From Paramecium tetraurelia (lineage: Eukaryota; Ciliophora; Oligohymenophorea; Peniculida; Parameciidae), in the NCBI RefSeq assembly GCF_000165425.1, contig NW_001799111.1:71779-135778 (forward strand): a stretch of DNA of 64,000 nucleotides, given 5' to 3'. The position numbers and the translations under genes are program-made. Of the stretch, positions 22,573 to 34,300 are shown piece after piece (within the stretch, counting starts at the first letter, position 1; each line of letters starts with the position of its first letter). The notes beneath the pieces are model-generated. The model had not been told where the DNA came from. It ran no database searches and was given only the letters and a program-made list of their open reading frames with translations.

Positions 22573-23411
22573 ATGGACGATTCACAATTAGATTTGGGAG
22601 CTTTGGAGGACATTGATCCAAGTTTAGAAGGAGGTTTTAAAATCCAATTTGATAGAGAAATTCACATAGAAACAAGGTAGATGTGAATCAATAATAATAT
22701 AAATAGGGTTCAAGATGCAAATACAGGACCACAAGAAATTGGTACATTAGAATAGGTTAGAGTGAAAATTTTAGTTTAAGTTTACTTTATTGTTATTAAA
22801 TATAGGGGGAGTAATAAGCATTTGAGAATTTGAAAATTGAATTAACAAGCGAAACAGATTTGTTTTTCAATTACATTACAATGTATTATTTAAATTGAAA
22901 ATAGAATAAATAAAGAGACTTATAAAAGCATAAGAGAAGAATAAAAATTAACAATCGAATATCCTCAATTTTTATAAATGTTGATCAAGCTGTTAAATGC
23001 TTGTCATAAAGAACCTAATCAGTAAACATTTATTTTGATTCAGTTTCTTTTGCGTATTGTTCATGCAATAGGATGGTGCAGGAAGACTTGATTTTATTGA
23101 AAATTTAGAATACAAATTTATGGAAATGTTGTCCTTAGAATTCAGTTCTGCTTCTGAAGAGGCTATCAGATAGAATGTTTCATTTAGATATAATTTAATG
23201 AAGGCAAAGTTGCAATTCGTTTAAAATAGGTATGTAGAAATGTAAATGCTTTAGATTAAATGACATAGCATCTTTGATAAAATTGAAGAATCCTTCACTG
23301 TTAGTGTAAATCAATAAAGCATCAGCGGGTGTCAGTTAAAATTAAAGTACTTAAAATGCCAGCAAATACTTGGGATAATCAAAAAAGACCAATACATCAA
23401 AATTTGTTTGA
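22573..23411 (+). CDS. SAS6L: SAS-6-like protein (N-terminal head domain, no long coiled coil)
   Basis: 235 aa after five introns (30, 32, 22, 22 and 25 nt), an intron-rich gene. The middle matches the SAS-6 N-terminal head: IELTSETDLFFNYIT, then the helix/strand pattern of YKSIREEQKLTIEYPQFLQM, LLNACH, FFCVLFMQQDGAGRLDFIEN, and KFMEMLSLEFSSASEEAIRQ. In SAS-6 this XRCC4-like head dimerises to build the centriole cartwheel hub. Here it is followed by only a short helix and a Ser/Asn-rich tail, so the long SAS-6 coiled coil is absent. That is the layout of SAS6-like (SASL) proteins of protists, found at basal plates or the apical complex. Family recognition is by eye. Confidence 0.75.
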
Positions 23412-24080
23412 TTTAGCTAATATTCATATTAACATCACAAGATTAAACATTTTAACTTCACTTTATTATAACTAACTTATAAAATGCTTATTTTAGTTAG
23501 ATAATGTCTTTCTTATCAAACTCTTTAGGACTCATTATACCCTTATTTTTAAGGAAGGGAATACTTGGGTTGTAAAATCAAGTTTAAGTCTGCAAAATTG
23601 TCATATTATTATTATATAATTATAAGGTCTAATCTGATTTTCCATGATTTTCATTTAATTATTTTGGATACAATAATTAGGCTTAATTAGAATTAATTTG
23701 CTAATATTATTTTAATTTGATTTGCACTATCTTCTTTAAATTACAAGATAAACTGTTCTATTCATATTTTCTTCTGTTCCATCTTATTTATGCTATTTTT
23801 ACTCTGATTTGTATTTCTTCTCTCAGTGATGATGTGCAAATTATATTAATTTCTAATTTTTCACCTTTCTTACTATTAGAGATAATCGTTTAAATAGTCC
23901 ATTTCTAACAAAAAACACTTCCTTTTTCTTAATTAGAGTCTTTAATAAGCTCATAATTAATTAAAAATAAAGTTTGAATGTGCTTATGAACCAATACAAA
24001 ATAGATTTTTAATTATCTTGAGCTGTATTTATTTTTGCATATTGATATGATATTAAATTTTATATTATATGTTGTAATTT
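23412..24080. other. Intergenic, AT-rich
   Basis: About 670 bp between convergent genes. No frame longer than a few dozen codons has protein-like composition; no RNA gene or repeat was seen. Confidence 0.55.
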
Positions 24081-24853
24081 TCATACTTTATTGAATAAAT
24101 TTAATTTGAATTCTGGTGTTCTACTCAAATGACTAATCAAATCTCTTTGTCTTATAGCTTCTCTTTGTTCAGGTGTTAATCCATTGAATTCAAAATTGAT
24201 TCCCTGTTCGGCCTTATTTCCAATCTACAAATTGCCATGAGCTGTATTGTAATAAATCCAACCTACACTATTATGATATTCCTTACCAATTAGTCCTCCC
24301 AACAAAGCTCCTGGTCCATATCTTCTGATGCTGAAAAATGCTGCCAATGCTGCTCCATAAGCTGCATGACCAAAAACATATCTATTAAGTGTATGTTCAT
24401 GACCTCTTGAACAAACAAGTTAATAAAACCAGAAAAAGTAAGTAACTCCAAAGAAAGCACCAAGAGCTCCGTGTCTAGATGCTTATCGAAGGGCAATGAA
24501 AGCTGGACCTGTGAATCCATTTTTGCTTCCAAAGACCCTTCCTTTATTGATTGCCAATGCATTCACTGATAATTGCTTGAATTAGTATGTAGCTCCAAAT
24601 AATATGGCAGTAAGAGCCCCTTTATAAGCATACTTTGCACATGTGCTAACAATGTATAATATATAATTATATACAGAACTTCCCAATGATGCTCTTAAAA
24701 CATGTCACGAGTAGCCCACCATCTTCTCCACCAAGGTTAAGATCCTTTTACATAAATTGAATGAACATCATTCTATTAAGGTCTTCCAGTGATTGCATAT
24801 TGACTCTTATCTTCATGATTCTAATTCTAAAGTGGATTAGTGCCGAATCCCAT
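24081..24853 (-). CDS. Tim17/Tim22/NDUFA11-like mitochondrial membrane protein
   Basis: 247 aa with one 29-nt intron near 24670. The N-terminal 70 residues are polar with a Trp/Arg cluster (WWRRWWATRDMF). A series of small-residue membrane helices follows (YKGALTAILFGATY; GALGAFFGVTYFFWFY; YGAALAAFFSIRRYGPGALL) with Gly-x3-Gly-type spacing, as in the Tim17 superfamily. The order Arg/His-rich loop, then NRYVFGHAAYGAALA, then a Gly-rich last helix is closer to the complex I subunit NDUFA11 (B14.7) than to the protein-import channels. A soluble tail with GLTPEQREAIRQRDL ends it. It is likely in the inner mitochondrial membrane; which branch is uncertain. Confidence 0.6.
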
Positions 24854-25564
24854 TATTTTAATAAATAAATATATGTATTATACTAATTACTATATTCATA
24901 TATTCAGTACTAAATAGAAAATACTATCCTATAGCTGCAGAGAACATTGAATAATGAAGAAAATTAAATCTAGAAAAGGTTGGGTTAGAAATACACAAAA
25001 ATATCAATAATCAAGCATCCTAACTGTTTAACCAAATTAAATATGAGGGCTATTCGTCAAATATTATAATTCTCAAATAATAAGAGAGCTTCTATCTATT
25101 ATACAACTTTTTATCTTTATGTAATAAGCTTGCTAAAGAACTCCATTATCAGTTCTTCTCAATATCCAATTAATAATTAGTAATTTTAATAAAGCTAATG
25201 GAAAGTGACAAAGGTATTAATCTCTATTTTCTATTTTCTATTAATATAATTATTGCATTCATTTTAAATAAGATTCATTAATTTTAGTTCAGTTTGAATT
25301 AATTAGTCCATTACATTCTGAATACAACCTACTTATTATCATCTTTCTTTTATTTTAATTGATAATCTTAATATTTCTCTTCGAAACCTTCAAAATATAC
25401 CAAGACTATGCATTTCAAAGTATATAAGTAATTCTAAAGTCATTCAAAGATTAGCTACTTAAGCTCAGAAAATATATCGTTTTCTTATATAGGTTTAAAT
25501 ATAATATTATATATATGTCGACTATTAATATACGAGGAAAATTAAAAAAATATATTTCATTCCT
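24854..25564. other. Intergenic, AT-rich
   Basis: About 710 bp between the Tim17-like gene and the acidic-tailed protein copy B. No supported gene, RNA or repeat. Confidence 0.55.
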
Positions 25565-26124
25565 TCAGTTTTATTCAGGCTCATCATTAGAATGGAATTA
25601 TTGCTCGTAATATAGTTTCTGTTTGTCAATAACTTATCCTTGTTTTTACTTTTCTTTAGTTTATTTTTTTCCTGATTATTAATCACCCTCCTGAATTTCT
25701 GAATGCTAGCCGATACCATTAAATGTTTGCCCAGGATTCAATTACAGCCTTTCCTATATTTATTTATCAGAAAATCCCATTTAAGACAATATTTCTATTA
25801 GCTATTACATTTCTTTTTTTAAAAAAGGCTATGATTGATTTCTTTTTCCAGCTTTTTGTTATTAGGTTGATGTTTAATCCTTTTGCAAAAAGACTTGGAA
25901 TGCAAAATCTATATTGGTTTGTAATTTTTATTGTAATGGCTATATTAGTTTAATACTATTACTTGTTCTTCTATTAGCTTTTCCAGCACCATTTTTAAAG
26001 AGTTGTACATTCTAAAATAATCGATTTGTTTAATATTGTTTAAATTCACATCTTTGATGTCAAAAGGAAAATCGTCATTTTCAGATTTCAATATTAAAAG
26101 AGGACGAGTTTATTTCCTGCTCAT
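25565..26124 (-). CDS. Small protein with polar tail, unknown family (copy B)
   Basis: 178 aa after one 23-nt intron near 25970. It aligns in order with the gene at 5966-6535: MSRKQTRPLLIL, DFPFDIKDVN, IDYFRMYNSLKMVLEKLI, TNIDFAFQVFLQKD, LIEILSQMGFSDKQIQERLQ, and an end FHSNDEPEQN like the other copy's FYSDDEKGQK. The two proteins are clearly paralogues yet well diverged, and copy A has no intron here. The C-terminal tail is Gln/Lys-rich and less acidic than in copy A. No known domain. The plus-strand frame at 25723 over this region is a shadow. Confidence 0.75.
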
Positions 26125-26753
26125 TTTTATTTTAAATTAATATAAATTGATAATATTTATTTATTAACAAATCCAGAATAAATTATAAATATAAATATTT
26201 AATTTTAAAAAGACTAATAATGTATATCAACTGTAATCATAATTCAATATAATGAGAGTTATTGATTAATTTGTAAGTAATTGTAGAACTAATAAAAAAA
26301 ATTATTTTATTTACTGCTAATTATTTTCGTATAAAACATATCCTCTTTTCAAATATTCTTTATCATATATTTAGATACAATAAAACATAGAAAGTAATTA
26401 GACAAACCTGTTGGATTAATATATTCTTAATATTGAATTTTAATTAAATCCCATCTTGATGGAGATATTTTGATTTTACATAAATTTATATTTAAAATCA
26501 TTCTTATGAAAATATCATTATTTTATAGAATCTATTCTAATAATTGTTTAATGGCAAACCCTACTAAAGATTTTTTTTGATTATCATCTTGATTGATTTT
26601 AAATTTGTAAACATAATTTTCAATTAAAATTAACTCATTTTATAATATTATAATTCAAAATTTGAAGATTTAATAACAAATATGATTGTCTAAATAAAGT
26701 TAGGTATTTTAGAGTTATTATAAATTGTAATTGTTATTGTTTGTTTTATTATA
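26125..26753. other. Intergenic, AT-rich
   Basis: About 630 bp. Its right end carries the short 3' flank shared with Rab copy 1. Nothing else recognised. Confidence 0.55.
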
Positions 26754-27375
26754 TCATTGAATTTGTGTTTCTTCAGCTTTCTTCTATTTTTCAAGACGAG
26801 CTTAGGCTTCCTCTATTAAATTTAGAAAAGCATGCTCAACATTAAATCCTTCCTTTGCAGATGTTTCTATTTAAATTTAACAAATATACCTATAAATAGC
26901 ATACCTTAAGTGTTTGCCAATTATTAGCCTTCTTCTGAAGTTACTTCTCTTGCCCCATTCAAATCAGATTTGTTCCCAACTAAAATTTTAGCTACATTTG
27001 TGTTTGGATTTTTCGTCACTATCCTAATAGTATGAAGTAATATACATTCTATCCATTTAGATATTTCGGTAAAACTTTGCCTATTTGTAATATCATAAAC
27101 AATTAAAACTCCATGAGATCCTGTGAAATAATTTTTCAGGAGGCTCATATATTGCTCTTATCCTGAAGTATCCCAAATCTCATTTAAGATATAATGTTTA
27201 CCTGTAACTTGAAGGCTTTATTGTTGAATTCTAAAGACTTTGTTTTAAAATCTACTCCAATAGTTGAGTTATGTTTTTCTGGAAATTCGTTATCACAAAA
27301 TTTGAATAATAAAGCTGATTTTCCAACAGGTGAGTGTCCGATTAGTAGAAATTTGAACTTTGTTTCTGTTTCCAT
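26754..27375 (-). CDS. Divergent Rab-like small GTPase (copy 2)
   Basis: 191 aa with two 23-nt introns at the same positions as copy 1; one ends GAG instead of TAG. P-loop GHSPVGKSA, NSTIGVDFK, GNKSDLNGAREVT and ETSAKEGFNVEHAF are kept, and several stretches are nearly identical to copy 1. Switch II reads WDTSGQEQ instead of WDTAGQER: the Ala to Ser and Arg to Gln changes lie beside the catalytic Gln. P-loop residue 2 is His. The C-terminus (KKAEETQIQ) has no cysteine, as in copy 1. The start at 27375 matches the copy 1 start; an upstream in-frame ATG at 27399 would add eight residues. Confidence 0.87.
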
Positions 27376-28389
27376 ATTTATATAAATAAAATTATGCATT
27401 CCATTTTATATTTTTCAACTATAAAAAGATTTAAACTTATAATTAAATTAGGATATAGATTATAAATTACATGATTTAATAAATTATATAAGTATTATTA
27501 TGAAATCAACAGATTTAATTTGGATAATATTATGCTCGAGTAATTATCATACCTAAATTAATCAAAATATATAGTAATTTTTTCATTGAAATCAAAATTA
27601 ATAATAATAGCAGGATCTCCTGGTTAAGCAGTATTAAATTACTAGTATTTCACTTAGTATTTTAAAAAAGTTATAGAGGCTTACTCTTAATTTTATATAA
27701 GATTCTTTAACAATGCTAGGATATAACAATCAATTAATAATTAATTTAATATGTGTTCGAGCTGAATTTTGATTCATAATAAAACAATTAATCCTTGATA
27801 GAAATCTTAGCTTTTAACCCTAAAAAATTATATAAAAATGAATTAAATTATTTTTGGTCAATTTGAATGACAAATAAATATTCATCTACATTTGAAAATA
27901 ATCTAAATATTTCACTCCTAAGTCCAAATATAATATATTTAAAGGGTTTTTGAAATTAGAATTTATATTTATTCTAAGAAGTAGCCAATAAACAATTGCA
28001 TCAATAACTTGCCTATTATTTGTTTCTTGCTATCCTTTAATTTTTAAATTACTCTGCTTTTAGTATTATTCCTAATTAATTTTATTAAAGAGATGAATTT
28101 TAGAATGAAATCAGTTTTCTAATAACTCAATTATATAAAACTTCGTATGATATCAGAACTTGAAAAATAAAATCTCTCTTTTTTGTAATCAATTTATTCA
28201 GCAATGAACTCATCTCATTTTTGATATTTTATGATAAATGTAATTCCAAAGAAATTCATAAGTTGGGAAAATATTCAAACCGTTTTGTTTATCAATTAAT
28301 GCATTTCACATAAATTTAATCAGAAAGAAAATATTATGTCTTAGAAGTAATTTTATAATTAACTATATAAATAAATAAATTAGTTTAAA
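27376..28389. other. Long AT-rich intergenic region
   Basis: About 1 kb between two divergently transcribed genes, so it should hold both promoters. It is very AT-rich with scattered TGA in all frames. No RNA gene or repeat was recognised. Confidence 0.55.
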
Positions 28390-31300
28390 ATGAATCAAAA
28401 AGCTACTAATCTCTTTATGTTCATTATTTTTGGTTTGCTAAAGTAATATTCATTCTTATAACAGATAATGTTTATCTGATTGCGGATACATAAATTCAGG
28501 ATCTAGTTTATTGAGTTTAACTGATCCGCAATAATAAATAGATATAAGTTTAGATAATTTGGTGCTATAAGGTGCATCTAATATTGGATATGGTGTATGG
28601 ATAAAGTATTAGCCTTTTGTGCCTATTTCTTAGATTAGTATGATTTTTATTCGATTAATTAGCGACTTAAGGCTCAACATCAGGAGGTATGACATTCAAA
28701 GCAACTGGGGATTCAGGATCTTTTATATATCTGCAATAGCAGAAGGATACAAAATTCAATATGTTAACTGTTTATATTACAATTTCGGCGGCATCTAACA
28801 CAATAATGCATAATATATTTTATTCATTTCAATCAACAACAGGGACTGTTTCTTTCAGTTTTGAATTTGGAGAATATGAGGGAAGATGGATTTTGTTTTA
28901 TGTTTATTACGATCTTTTGTAAAAATAAACAACATTAGGTTTTTATCAAGCAGAATAAACAACCTCAACACTAACTAAATAATTATAAGATATCCCTTCT
29001 CTTGTAAAATAAGTTAGACATATAATTGGTGGTGTATAGGAAATAAAAAATTAATTGGGAGAGAACTTAAGCTTGTCTTAATTTAAAGGGAGAATATCAT
29101 CATTATTCAGCAAAGAGCAACTTAACATATTTTTGGATTTGAATTCATTTTTATCAACTTGTTAGATAATCCAATCTTGTGTGATAAAATAGTATAAGAT
29201 GTCAGGGTTTAACTAATTGTTCACTGGGAATGGATTTACAAATAATAGTACAAGTCAATTAGAATAACAAAAATATGTTATCTAGGGTTGGGTTAAAATG
29301 GATTTTTTGTTTGATGATAATTATCTTGAAACAGTTATTTTCAGAGTAACAATCAATAATAATTACAATGATGACATGACAATAGGAGATAAGGAACTCT
29401 ATTTGAAGTATTATTAAAGCATGACACCAGCTTTAAATGGGTTTTCATTAACAACGTACACATACACTTTTCCAGTGGAATCAAAATAATAGAGTTCGGG
29501 CACTGATATCTTAACAGTAACTGGAATATAATACTAAAATCTTTTAATTAGTTGGCATTACATCTAATATGAAATCGGGACAAATAATAATAATGGATAA
29601 CCTTTATTTTCTTTATTTTTTCCATCTTTAAATTATGTGTTGCAATATAAATGGACTGTAAAAATAAATCATTTTACTGGAACCATCCTATATTATTTTG
29701 TGGGGGGTGACAATTTTATCAAAACTTATCTGCTTGGATAATTAAGTGATTTGACTTTGACTACCTATTGTACAACACCATAAATAACTTTAAATCCTAA
29801 GTGCCATTATTCTTGTTAAACATGTGATGGTCCTGGAATATCTAATTGTTTATCATGTCCAACTGACAGTTTTAGAGTGCAGTCAATAACTTAGAAGACT
29901 TGTACATGCAAAAACAAATATGTTGATATTGAAAATGATCCAATATGCTAGCCAGTAGTTGTTAAATTCCCGTAACTGGAAGAAGATGAAGTGGAAGTTG
30001 TTTGTAACAAAAGAGGATTTGATAGTTGTGATGTTAACGCTCAAAAATGCCTTTTCGGTTACTTTTTTTATAAAGATAACTGCATCTAATGGTATTTATA
30101 ATTAATAGATAAGTCCTGGTTATTCCTTCTATAGTTCAAGATTTCAGATTTTATGTTCCAACTGTTTCTTTGATCCAACAAGTTTTTCTTAGAATTTATC
30201 ATGTTCAGAGGACACCAAAACTTATTCGTAAGATGATGAAAATGCGTATTTCACCACTGAAAGATAGAATAGGGAAATTGAATTTTACACTGCTAATCTA
30301 AATTTAGATGGTTACTATGAGTTGACTTTATAGTAAGGATTTTTATAAGCTGGCACATGTAAGAAGGGATTTTTTTTGGATTCGAAATAATAATGCAGTG
30401 CTTGTTTGGAAGGTTGTGAAACTTGTGTAAAGAAAGGGATTTGTTTGAATTGTTTTTCTAATTATGCTTTGACAGATGATTATCTATGTTAGTAATGTGT
30501 TGGCTGTTCTAGTTGTACATTCTCTAATCAAATTACTTAATGTACCTCTTGTAAAACTGGAACATATTTGACATCATTAGGATCATGTTAATCTTGTGGA
30601 TAGCATTGTGCTAGTTGTAATTCACAAGGTTATTGTAATTATTGTGATAATCCAACTTTATATTTCTTGTCATTTGATGGTAAGAACTGTGAAATATGCA
30701 CAATTACTAATTGTTAAATTTGTTATCATTATTTTATAAAATAGGGAGTAATATATACAAAACTTGATATTAGTGCATCTGTTGTTGACAGGGCTCAATC
30801 CTAATTATTCATTGGTTGTGCACTCTGTCAGAAAAACTTATACTTCAATTAGATTACTATATAATGTGAAGCAGTAACTTAAGATTCTGGAAATGGTTCC
30901 AATGGTTCTAATGAAATTGATCCTGTTCCCCCTGGTGATTAGAATGGTAAGGATACTTAGGTAGTCACTGATTCATGCACTTTTGGTCTAATTACAGATT
31001 CTCAAGGCACAAATCATTGTTTAATCAGTTCAACCAGCGCTACTTCAACCCAAACCACTTATTGCTCAACAATCTCAAATTGTTAGTAGTGTATCTCTAA
31101 TTATCTCTTGGCCAACACATTTTGTATTGTGTGTGCGGATGGATACTATTCAAGCATTTTAACTGGAAAATGCAATCAATGTGATTCCAGTTGTTAAACC
31201 TGTATTCAATAAAGTAAAGATTATCAAGATTATTGGAAATGGGGAATTAAAGCCTACTACAAATATGTTTTGAATTCAGACGACTCTCATCCTTTTGAAT

Positions 31301-34300
31301 AATATGCAACACAGACATCTGAGTCAGAATTCGAATTAATCTGTACATCATGTCCTAAAGGTTATGTTCTTAATGAATTCACTTGCATTAAGGATTGTAA
31401 TGAAGATTGCACTGATTGTAGCATAATCAATGGGGTTTCTACATGCACATAATGTTTAGAAACTCCTTATGGATTCTTAAAGAGCTAAAACTCTAAAGGC
31501 ATTTGTCTAACTTGCCCAAACAATTGTGCTGCTTGTTTAGAAAGGTCAACAGAAGAAATTCAAAGTATTAATCCCCATTTCGTTACAACGCAGACCAATA
31601 TTAAATATACAAGAATTTGTTATGAAAGATTTCAATAAGATTCAACTGAGGGGCAATTTTACAACGATTAAACTATCTAAACCATCTCATTTTGTGAAAA
31701 ATATGGTAAATGCTATCATAGAGCTATTCTCAAATAAAATGTTTATTGTCATTAAAGTTAATACGATTAAGATTTATAACAAAGTGCAGATTAATAGGTT
31801 TTTCTGTAAAACAATATATATATTGATGAACTTTTTAAAACTGGCTATTTGAAGGTTGTCGAAACCTCAAGTTTATATACTTATTTTAATGAAAAGGTAG
31901 TAAGAGTAGTAGAATACTAATTTAAATTCATCTAAGGTAATGCACCATCCTGTTTCATATAATCTGATTCTAAGTTATAAAATAAAATTCAAGAGAATGT
32001 GTTTTCCATTTAGTAAGTAAAATTAAAGCTTATTGGAGATTAATATCCTACCACTATCATAATAGATAAAACCCTATAAATAAGCAACTTTGCATCTGTC
32101 TCATTTGAAAATATTTAATTTCAAACTGCAATTCAAATTAATTATGATTCTAAATAATCTTTTATTATTTTGCAGAATATCCAATTGAAATTGAATCTAA
32201 TAATTAAAGATTGTGTATTTACTACAACTAATTCAACTGAATAATTGAAATAATTTTAATTTATTTCTGATTCAGCATATTCATTAACTATTGATAATCT
32301 TATCATGAGAGACTTTAAAGTTTAGGATTCATCCGTATTTTCATATTCAATTTCTTCAGGCTTTGAACAATAAGCGATAATATCAAAACTAGAAATTATA
32401 ACATCATATTTTAAAAACTCAAACATCCTTAATTTTTAAGCTAAATCCAACAATCTCTATGTAAATCTTTAACTGAATGATGTATCTATTTCCAATACTC
32501 GATTTGATAAATCTAATTTGACAAATACAGAGACCTAACTTTAATATGATATTGGAAAAATTACTGTTAATAATTTGACTCTAAGTTCTGTTATTTTAAA
32601 TGGTAAATCAACTATTTTTTCAGTCTAAGGTGCTGCATCTTTTACTACCAAAACAGTTACGATTTAAGATTTATTTATTAGGAATAATTCCTTTTTTTAT
32701 TATTCCAATATCATTTAGATCTCAGACCTTTCTGCCAATAACACTATAATTTAGGATAGTAAACTAATCACAAATGATGTAGATTTTGCAATATCAGATG
32801 ATTCATTACTTAACTCTGCTAAGATTTCAATTGCCAATTTCAAATTAGAAAACCTCCAATATAGCAATGCATAAGCAATTTTAAAGCTTGTTTTATATGA
32901 AAAAATTGATTCTCAGGCTGTCAGCATCGATTCGTTTACACTCAACAACAGTTTATCATTACTAAATTTGATACCAAATTATATCTCATATGAGCAATCA
33001 AATATTTATATAGAGTGTTAGTAATGCAAATTGAACTCGGTTTATATTTAAAGAGGGTATGGTCTTCCAGAAATCACTATTGTGCGCTCACAAAACCTAA
33101 CAATTAAGAATTTGTATCTTTCACAATCAGCTGCTTATTATTCTAAAACATTGCATCAATCTTTTGAGTGCGTTAATAATTTTGCCTATTCTCAGATGTT
33201 TCATTTTTTATATATTGGATTCTACAAAAATATCACAATTAAGAATTTACAACTGAGCAATAGTATCACATATAACAACCCTTTTATAATTATAAAAGGA
33301 TATGACTTAATGGAAAAAATAGAAAATGAATAGATTGATATTATAGATTCTATTTTTGATTCTAATATGCTTATCATTACAAAGGCCAATCGTGCCACTT
33401 CTATCATATCAATCCTCTCAGAATAATCAACTATTGTGACGTTTAACAATGTAAAGTTCTATTATAATCATCTTAATCAATATTTTCAGGATTTATCAAG
33501 ATAATCAGCTTCAACATTGCTTATTCAATTACAATAAGGTAACTTTTATCTTGAAAATTCTTATTTTAAACAAAATCTGGTTACAAATTCTACAGATTCT
33601 ATTTTGTACCTAAAAGCCATAAGTGTAGTAATATCTAATACTAAATTTCAAAAAAACAACATATTATAACTCTCTATAATCAGCTAGAATATCTTGTTAC
33701 CTAATGATGATTAAGATGAGATAAATGGAAAAACTTTAACGAATGCTTTTCCAATAAGTTCTAAAAGTGGAAATGGATTATTAATTGCAACTTATCTTAC
33801 TTTAGATAAAGTGAGAGTGGAATAATCTTTTTCAAACTATGGTGGTGGATTCTACATTAATACACAAGGAATTAGCAAGATTGTGATAAAAAATTCTAAA
33901 TTTTTAAATACGTAAACATTAATGTAGAGTTCTTCTTTTTCAGCTGGAGGTTGCATTTATATTGATGCACAATTATCAAAATTAGAATTAACTATATCAT
34001 CAACTACTTTTGACACATCTATTAGTAGAATAGAAGGAGGAGGCATATATATTATACCATCCTAATAGGAGAATAATATTTAAATGACGAATTTAAATGT
34101 AGTAAATTGTTACTCCATAAAAAGTTCCTTTCTATCGTTTTAACCCTCCAGTTTGGACAATATAAAATCTTAGATTTATATAAGTGGTGTAATTTTTTAG
34201 AATACTGAAAAGGGATTTAATAATTTTATTTCACTATTGCTATCCCCATCAACCGCAGATCTTGATTCCATTCGTAACAGTAATGCATTGATATCGATTA

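Noticed and set aside
25723-25953. Plus-strand hydrophobic frame
   Set aside because: It is opposite to the coding strand of copy B, whose paralogue at 5966 fixes the true frame.
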